Assembly (NCBI GenBank): GCA_007922195.1
Contig: ML682224.1
Coordinates: forward strand, 206,375 to 270,374
DNA length: 64,000 nucleotides
Reading direction: 5' to 3'
From: Podocnemis expansa
Taxonomy: Eukaryota > Chordata > Testudines > Podocnemididae
Shown here: positions 57,680 to 64,000 of the stretch, one piece after another
How the letters are laid out: each line of letters starts with the position of its first letter
How positions within the stretch are numbered: position 1 is the first letter of the stretch
Notes under the pieces: generated by a model
Seen by the model: only the letters and a program-made list of their open reading frames with translations
Database searches by the model: none
What the model was told of the DNA's origin: nothing
Program-made: the position numbers and the translations under genes

Positions 57680-58807
57680 TCTTCCCCTGGACCCTCCCAT
57701 TGCCCACATACAGTCAGTACCAGCTCCTCTCGGTCAAAGTACGGTTTCATCATGTTGACATGGTACATCCTTTGTTTGCATGTCCGATTGGATAGTTCCA
57801 CCACATAGCTCACGTCGCTCAGTTGTTTAACGACCTTAAAGGGTCCCTCCCAGGCAGCTTGGAGCTTGTTCCTTCGCACTGGAATAAGAACCGTCACCTG
57901 ATCCCCAACCCCATAGGATCGGGTCCGGGCATTGCGATCATACCAAACTTTCTGCTTTCTCTGGGCCTGTGTTAAGTTCTCCCGGGCCAAGCCCATAAGC
58001 TCAGTGAGTTTCTCCTGGAAAGCTAGCACGTACTCCACCACTGACTCCCCAGTGGAAGATGCCTTCCCCTCCCATTCGTCTCTGACCAAGTCGAGAGGAC
58101 CCCATACTCTTCTCCCGTACAGCAGCTCGAACGGAGAGAAGCCGGTGGACTCTTGAGGCACCTCCCGGTATTCAAACAGCAGATGGGGTAAGTACTTGTC
58201 CCAGTCCTGCGGGTATTGGGCCATAAAAGTCTTCAGCATCTGTTTCAGAGTCCCATTGAACCTTTCCACCAGCCCATTAGTCTGAGGATGGTAGGCTGAT
58301 GCCCAGGTGTGCTGGACCCTGCACTTCTCCCAGAGACACTGCATGAGGGCTGACATAAAATTAGATCCCTGGTCTGTGAGGACCTCCTTTGGGAACCCCA
58401 CCCTGCTGAAAATGGCTATCAGAGCATCTGCCACTTTGTCAGCTTCTATAGACGCTAGGGGGGTGGCCTCCGGGTACTGGGTAGCAAAGTCTACCACCAC
58501 TAAAATATATTTTTTTCCCTGACCGGGTGGCCTTGCCTAGTGGCCCAACTATGTCCATCCCCACTTTCTGGAAAGGCTCTTCTATGACAGGTAGGGGCCT
58601 CAGTTTGGCCTTACCCTTGTCTCGGGCCTTCCCCACCCTCTGACAAGAGTCACATGACTGGCAATATCTCTTGACTGCATCAAAAATTCCCGGCCAGTAA
58701 AAGTTCTGCAACAACCGCTGTTGAGTGTGTTTAATTCCCTGGTGTCCCGAGAGCAGAATATCATGGGCCAAGTATAACAGTCGGTGACGATATCTGTGTG
58801 GGACCAC
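57680..58807 (-). pseudogene. Gmr1-like integrase, upstream of reverse transcriptase
   Basis: Zinc-binding H-H-C-C region (AHDILLSGHQGIKHT ... YCQSCDSCQR), first catalytic Asp in GMDIVGP, then a frame change near a T run at 58508-58514, second Asp in LTDQGSNFMS, Glu in GLVERFNGTL, and a GPF motif (AAWEGPFKVV) in the C-terminal domain. It ends near YHVNMMKPYF before the reverse-transcriptase linker. Confidence 0.88.
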
Positions 58808-58813
58808 CAGTTG

Positions 58814-59155
58814 TCACCGGACCTCCCACGGCTCTGTTCTCACCACCGGGGTCCACTCCCGGTACAAGAACCCTTTCTCCCACAGGAATTTTTCCTTCTC
58901 GTCTTCTGCAAGATGTTCCTCAGCCTCGAGGGCAGCAAGGGCCCTCAGCCTTGCTAGCGAGGGGTTCCCCTGCAGAGCTTTCTGAAACTCGACCGTTGGG
59001 GATGCGGGTGAAATCTGGTTCCCACCCCCATCCAGAATGGGACCTTCTTCCTCACATCTTCCCAGCCCCAGCAGTCTCGTTCCTCTTTCCCCGACATCCC
59101 CCAAGCCCCTGGCGGCTCTGGCTCCTGGTAATGACCAATGTATTCTGGCAACCAT
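58814..59155 (-). pseudogene. Linker between protease and integrase
   Basis: An open 114-codon stretch with EFQKALQGNPSLARLR, ALEAEEHLAEDEKEKFLWEK and GFLYREW, the usual region before the integrase zinc finger. Ends in TGA near 58816, then continues in frame into the integrase. It is in another frame than the protease. Confidence 0.65.
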
Positions 59156-59174
59156 CAGGCCACTCTACAAGGTC

Positions 59175-59663
59175 TCACCCCATCAGCACCTCAGCCGGCA
59201 AGTGATCGTGCACCCCCATTTCCTTCAGGCCCTCCTTGTCTGCCCACTTCAGATGCACCTTTGCCACCGGGAGCTGGACCGGTGGTCCGAACACCCCCCT
59301 GAGGTTCAAATATTTATCCGGGACCATCTTGTCGGGTCCCACCACCTCCGGCAGAGCCAAAGTCACCTCTGCCCCTGTGTCCCAGAACCCCTGGACTTTT
59401 CTTCCCTCCACCTCGATAGGGAAGAGGAGTGGCTGGCCTCCCGTCTGTGGGCCTGAGCTCACTTGGCAAATGGAGAACTCTGAGTCCGGATGCTTTGGCC
59501 TCTCCCAGTGAGCCCACCTGGCCGGCCACCGCTTTTTGGGTGGCTGGAACCTCCTTTGGGACAGCTCCTCCAAGTGAACCCCTCGACCAGCTGGCTTGTC
59601 TCCCTTGTCTCCGTGTTTCAGGCACTGTGCTCTCTTGTGACCCACCTCGCCACATGAGAAACA
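59175..59663 (-). pseudogene. Nucleocapsid knuckle and aspartic protease
   Basis: CFSCGEVGHKRAQC (59663-59622) is a CCHC knuckle, followed in the same frame by GFWDTGAEVTLALPEVV with the DTGA active site of retroviral-type aspartic proteases. A frame change separates it from the capsid frame. Confidence 0.8.
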
Positions 59664-59679
59664 TTTCCAGTCCCAGAGA

Positions 59680-60760
59680 TCCCCAGGGCCAAGTCGCCTG
59701 CTTTCCCGGGAAGGTCTGTTCTCCGGGCCACTTTCTGGGGATCCTGTTGGAACCTCCCTGGCCGGTCCCCCTTCCGGACTCCCTCCCGCTTCGGACCTAG
59801 CCCATGCCCTGTCTGGCTGGCCACAAACTCATCTGCCAGCTCACCGGCACTGCGCAGGTCCTTGGGTTTCTGGTCCTTCAGCCACAGCCTCAGATCAGGG
59901 GGGCAGATATTGTATAACTGTTCCAGGCCCACTATTTCTCCCACTTCCTCCCTGGTGGCGTTCCCAGCCAGGCCAGTCCATTTCCAGAGGTTCTCCTTTA
60001 TCAGCGTGCTGGTTTCCATGTAGGTCATCCCTGTTTTTTTCTGCACAGATCGTAGCCTCTCTCGGTATGCTTCAGGGGTCAGCTGAAACTTTAGCAACAG
60101 GGCTTGCTTAAACTGCTCATAGTCCCCAGTCTCTGCCCCCTCCATCTGGCTAAGTACCTCCATCACTTTTGGACCCAGAAGGGGATCAGATACCGCAGCC
60201 GGTCTGCTGGCTTCACCTGATGAACACTACAGGTTTTCTCAAAGATGGTAAGGTAGGTATCTATGTCCCCCCCTTCCTCAAAAGCCCCCATCAACTTTAT
60301 ATTTTGAGGCCCAGCAGTACTGCTCATTGGGGACCCCTCCCAGGCCCTAAGTTTAGCCAGCTCCAGCTCATGCTGTCTCTCTTTCTCTCTCTCTCTGCTA
60401 TCTCTATCTGTTTGCTTTCTAGCTCAAATTTGTGCTGGCGCTCTTTCTCTTCTAACTCACGTTCTTGGGCGTGTGCTTTCAGTTCCAGCTCTCACTGTCA
60501 CAGTTCCAGTTCCAACCATCGTAAATCCAGGGTGGAACAGAGCTGGGAGCGCCCTCTATGGGCTGGGGACTGTTGCTGAGAAGGCACGGGGCTACAGCTC
60601 CCAGCTTCTCTAGCCACTTCATCTGGAACCACTCGGGAGTGCGTGCGACCCCCGTTGGATGGGGATTGTGGCCAGGAAGGCACGGAGCTGCCGCTACTAC
60701 TGCTTCTGGTACCACTGGAGGTTTCCGTCCCTGAGGGATCTCTCTCTTTGCCCCCGTCAC
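59680..60760 (-). pseudogene. Gag with SCAN-like capsid domain
   Basis: 60166-59800 reads GAETGDYEQFKQALLLKFQL, PEAYRERLRSV, REEVGEIVGLEQLYNICPPD and LRLWLKDQKPKDLRSAGELA, with the LEQLY...CP.LR.WL layout of SCAN domains. SCAN domains of vertebrate transcription factors derive from Gmr1-like gag capsids (family knowledge). The N-terminal part (60760-60479) is open; stops lie between 60479 and 60166 in a GA-rich, Glu/Arg-coding stretch at 60370-60480. Confidence 0.85.
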
Positions 60761-60769
60761 TCTCTACCA

Positions 60770-61230
60770 GCTGGGCAATTAATTGTGCTTTAGTGCATCT
60801 TACCTACACTCAAACCTAGAGACCTGCAGATAGTTACTAGTTCTTTTTTCAAATACCGTTTGTAGTCCATGCTGCAGGATTATGCCCATCACTTTTCAAT
60901 TCAGATACTGCCAGGCAAGGGAGACGCCTCAGGCACTGCTCACAGGATCCAGTTTCAGTTTGACTGGTAGGTGTAAAGGGTTTGAGTGTCCCCCTGCTGA
61001 CAGGCTCATGTTACACGGAGCACAGCCGGGACGCTCCTCTGGACTGACCTCACTTCCCCCACCGACCAATCAGATGCAGCTCATTTGCATACTCACAGAG
61101 CAAGATGCCGTCGATACACACACTGTCCTTGCAAGAGAGATCAATTGCTCTGGCACATCGCACCGTCTCCCTCAGCACCCGCAACCCCCACTGGGTCGAG
61201 CAGTCACTCACTGCGCTGATCAGGGTCCCG
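60770..61230 (-). other. 5' leader of the Gmr1-like element
   Basis: About 460 bp between the primer site and gag, no long frame on the element strand. Confidence 0.6.
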
Positions 61231-61242
61231 CCGCTGCCACCA
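61227..61242 (-). other. Primer-binding site, tRNA-Leu type
   Basis: Minus-strand TGGTGGCAGCGGCGGG begins two bases inside the 5' LTR edge. It is complementary, with one mismatch, to the 3' end of vertebrate tRNA-Leu (…CCCACCGCTGCCACCA, from general knowledge). Confidence 0.65.
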
Positions 61243-61244
61243 CA

Positions 61245-61882
61245 TGTGATGGAGACCCCAGACAAGCCTCCTGGATCCCCTCTGTCCACAGCCAGTCAGG
61301 TCTCAGCCACGGTGGAGTCTCCTCCCGTCCAGCACCCGGGTCTCCACACTCCGTGCAGCCAGCCCCCAACTCCAGGCTCAGAGGGTCAGATCCTTGCTCT
61401 GTCCGGTCTCCCTTGGAGGGGATTTCCTCCCTCCCAGAGGGTCCCAGCTGTCCCAGTCAGCAGCGACTCTCCACCAGTGTTGTAATTAGAGGGTTTATTA
61501 GCAAACCAGTTCATACAGCAGCAAGGACAGTTGGTATCAGCATCCTCAGAACAACCACAAGTGAAACCCCCAGGGGATTAGGGCTACACCCCAGGGCAGG
61601 GTCCTGTCTCTTGGACCCCCATTTCCTCTAGTCGCCCCTTCTCCGGTCCTTTGTTCCCCTCCTAGCTCTGCCTACCTCTCCGCCCCCTGGCCCAACCAGC
61701 TGAATCCAGTGTGACCAGCAGGGGGTTCCCAGGTACAGGCTTCCTAAACACTACCCCCCCTGCCCCCTAGTGGCTCTACCCCATATCACCCACCTGTGTT
61801 CCGTCACCCAAATAGAAAAGATAGAGGGTCAACACCCGTGTCTTCCCTTACTAACCTAGCAGAGGGTTCCCACTTCCCCACA
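61245..61882 (-). repeat. 5' LTR of the Gmr1-like element
   Basis: 638 bp with TGTGGGGAAGTGGG ... CCATCACA edges (minus strand). Spurious plus-strand frames through it are antisense. Confidence 0.9.
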
Positions 61883-63540
61883 TTGGTAACTGAGGTAACA
61901 CGAGCAGAACTATAGGGGATTGGAAACAAATAAAACCAATCCTGACAAGCATGGAGTGAGTCAAAGAAATGTTTCATTAGTGAGTTGGAGAAGATCTTTT
62001 TCCCCACAGTCTGTCTGAGGATGTGAAGGTATCAATGGTTCTGGTTGGCTGATCTTATGTCAGTACAGATCTCAGAGCTTTCACCGGTCTCCAGTACTTG
62101 TGATTCGGTTCAGGCCACTGAGCTATGGTCCCTCTAAGGTGTGTGCGTGTGCATGTGCACACAGCTCATGAAACCCATGCACACAACAAAATAAAGCCTG
62201 CACAAAAAAATTAAACAGTGCTAACATTTTTTATACCACTTTAAGAAAGCGGTTTCAAGTAGCATGTTTCAAATAAGGTTTTGTAATTTATAAAATGATT
62301 TCCATCACCATATCAAAATAAAATTTAGATATTATTTGCATCACACACACTTGCTTTGTTGGGCTCACAAGTTTGACCACACTCACTGGAGGGTGCACAA
62401 ATTTACACACTGGTTCCGAAAATTTGCACAAAAGAATCTTTCTTCACAGACAGCCTATGAGAAATTAGAGGGAACATTGCCACTGAGTTCAGCTGTGGTA
62501 GAGCATCACAGTATGGATTGATGGTCTCCTGCCAGGTATGGGGAAAGTCCTTTTTTCTCTCGACTGGGGATGGCTAGTTTGGACCCTTCCATGACACACT
62601 GGGATCTATGCTGAGTTTGCCTGACAGCACCTATGGCATTTTCAGAGAGATGTCCCATGCTTTGCCTGCGTCCTGCCCTTTCTGCAGTGAGCTGTGATTT
62701 TTATGAGCATTTCACCTTTCCTTTCACTGTGAGGGACACGTCTACACTGTAGTCATGAGGGGTGATCACAAGGATCACTGACATACCAGAACTAGCTTTG
62801 ATCTAGCTAACTCAGGTGTCAGGCATCTTGCTGTTCATCACATCTGTACCAGCCCACCCAGAGCCCTGGGCAATTACTGGTGGGGCCAACCTGTGCCAAC
62901 AGTTGTGATGCTGCAATCCCACTACTCTGGTACCCAGGTTGGTTAGATGAGAGCAGTGGGTCCCCAGTTTCTTTCAAAGGCAGCTCACTAACTGCATTTC
63001 ATTTCCTTGCCACCTACCATTACTTCTATGAACCCTCCACCCCAGCCCTGCAGCCTGAATCCTGTCCCAGTGACGTAGGTGGGTTTTGAAGGTTGGAGAG
63101 CCAGGCTGCCCACCCCACACTCAGCACACTGTGATTGCTCCCCGCTTGTGGGTCTTCTCCCAGATTCCTGCTCTGGACATTGTGATCAAGAACATGGCTT
63201 GCAGCACCTCTTTGGTTTGATTTGGCCTCTCCTCCATAACCTCAAAGCAGGACTGGGCTATCTTTGAGTAGGTGGCCATGCTACTGTACACATGACCCAG
63301 CACATTGCAGGTTTGACCCAGACATCCATTGACACTGGTAGGTGATTTAGGACCAGCAAAGCTAAAACTGACTGGTTTTGTGACCCTATGTCCCCTCTTA
63401 CAAGGCCTGGAGCAAGTAGCTGATGTGACCAGGGAGTAATTGGTTCCACTTGGCAGAGGGCACAGAAGGTCTGTAAAACTGTACAGTGATCCCTGGGTCA
63501 AGTGTGTGCCTCATAATTCACTGAAAGATGACATGGGAGG
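61883..63540. other. Intergenic DNA right of the Gypsy element
   Basis: Contains a GACACGTCTACACTGTAG ... CTAGCTTTGATCTAGCTAAC block at 62735-62815 that looks like a small DNA-element relic, and a CACACA-rich patch near 62140-62170. No gene. Confidence 0.35.
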
Positions 63541-63954
63541 TGTCAAGGCTTTTTCCCCACTCTGGCACTCTGAGTGCAGAAGATGGGGGCCTGCAACAGG
63601 CCAGAAAAGCCACTGGCCTTAAAGCCTGCTCTTAGAAGTCTCCAAGGCCTCCAATTCCTGGCCTTGGAGTGGTATCGCTGCCACCACCCAAATGCAAAAA
63701 AACCTCTTGAGACCCAGGAAGGCACACTTGGGAATTCCTCCCTGTGGGGTACTTGCAATCCTCTTTATTCCTCTCTCAGGAAAGTGACTGGACCCCAGCT
63801 GCAATATGAGCTGGAACTGGAACAGGGTTCCCTTTAGTAGCTGCCTGTGCAGTCTAAGGCACGGGCACACAAATCTCTTGCCTTTCAGGACACAGAACCA
63901 GAACTTACTTAAAAGGTAACTCTTTAATCAAAAAGAACAGATAATAAACACAGA
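63541..63954 (-). repeat. LTR fragment (Gypsy/ERV-like), broken by a foldback element
   Basis: TGTCAAGGCTTTTTCCCCAC start with CTCTGGCACTCTGAGTGC matches a recurrent turtle LTR edge seen in reverse. It stops where the foldback terminus begins at 63955. Confidence 0.45.
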
Positions 63955-64000
63955 GGGTATGTCCACACACAGTCCTTATTTCAAAACAACAGAGGTTGTT
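63955..64000. mobile_element. Left end of a foldback DNA element, cut by window edge
   Basis: GGGTATGTCCACACACAG then TTATTTCAAAACAACAG: the same terminus and interior words as 27695-28140. Confidence 0.6.

Larger units (their letters stand above)
55529..61882 (-). mobile_element. Gmr1-like Ty3/Gypsy retrotransposon, complete but inactivated
   Basis: 6.35 kb bounded by two LTRs. Order on the minus strand: 5' LTR, tRNA-Leu-type primer site, gag with SCAN-like capsid, CCHC knuckle, protease, integrase, reverse transcriptase, RNase H, polypurine tract, 3' LTR. Integrase before reverse transcriptase is the reverse of normal Gypsy order and marks the Gmr1 lineage (family knowledge). Frameshifts and stops occur in gag, the protease-integrase junction, integrase, reverse transcriptase and its RNase H junction. 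GGTAACT occurs just outside both ends but offset by two bases, so the target duplication is unresolved. Confidence 0.88.

Noticed and set aside
61105..61631. Long plus-strand frames across the right LTR
   Set aside because: Antisense to the 5' LTR of the Gmr1-like element; the same frames recur in the 55.5-55.9 kb LTR.

Overview
This is a vertebrate nuclear window, most likely from a turtle (perhaps a soft-shelled turtle; inference). It has long introns, split coding exons with GT-AG borders, and repeats typical of non-avian sauropsids: CR1 LINE pieces, Penelope-like elements with GIY-YIG endonuclease and hammerhead-like cores, DIRS, Ty3/Gypsy LTR elements, Tx1-like LINE, tRNA-headed SINEs with CR1-like tails, MIR, hAT and short foldback DNA elements. 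There are no bacterial operons.

One real gene is visible. It runs on the minus strand from about 37.4 kb down past the left edge. Its exons, in transcription order, are: a signal-peptide exon (37281-37221) with a TATA-like box 105 bp upstream; seven single-exon group B SRCR domains (30.5, 18.2, 17.5, 15.3, 6.5, 5.7 and 1.1 kb); and a 36-bp linker exon (626-591). Every junction is phase 1 and every SRCR exon is 312-318 bp, so the pieces join in frame. The order and type of the last five domains look like the b-c-d-e-d cassette of WC1/CD163L1/CD163-type scavenger receptors. The membrane and cytoplasmic exons must lie beyond position 1.

The introns are full of mobile DNA. At 8.1-12.8 kb lies a decayed Gypsy element with LTR-like flanks. 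At 23.2-23.8 kb is a solo LTR with a perfect 5-bp target duplication. At 27.3-28.8 kb a CR1 is split by a foldback element and truncated at a DIRS piece. At 32.5-36.2 kb are a Tigger-like foldback, a CR1 reverse-transcriptase relic and a Penelope-like 3' part.

From 37.5 to 64 kb I find no host gene. It holds a 104-bp near-perfect hairpin (38.25-38.47 kb), an A-tailed 775-bp insertion with target duplication (39.5-40.3 kb), foldback elements, SINEs, a Tx1-like ORF1 relic (46 kb), a DIRS relic (50-53.8 kb), a hAT element (54 kb), and a complete but broken Gmr1-like Gypsy element (55.5-61.9 kb). The Gmr1-like element has a SCAN-like capsid, a tRNA-Leu-type primer site, and integrase placed before reverse transcriptase. 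The most distinctive signals are that element, the solo LTR of the same family, the hammerhead-like cores, the perfect hairpin, a 91-bp patch shared almost identically by two sites, and the altered cysteine pattern of one SRCR domain.
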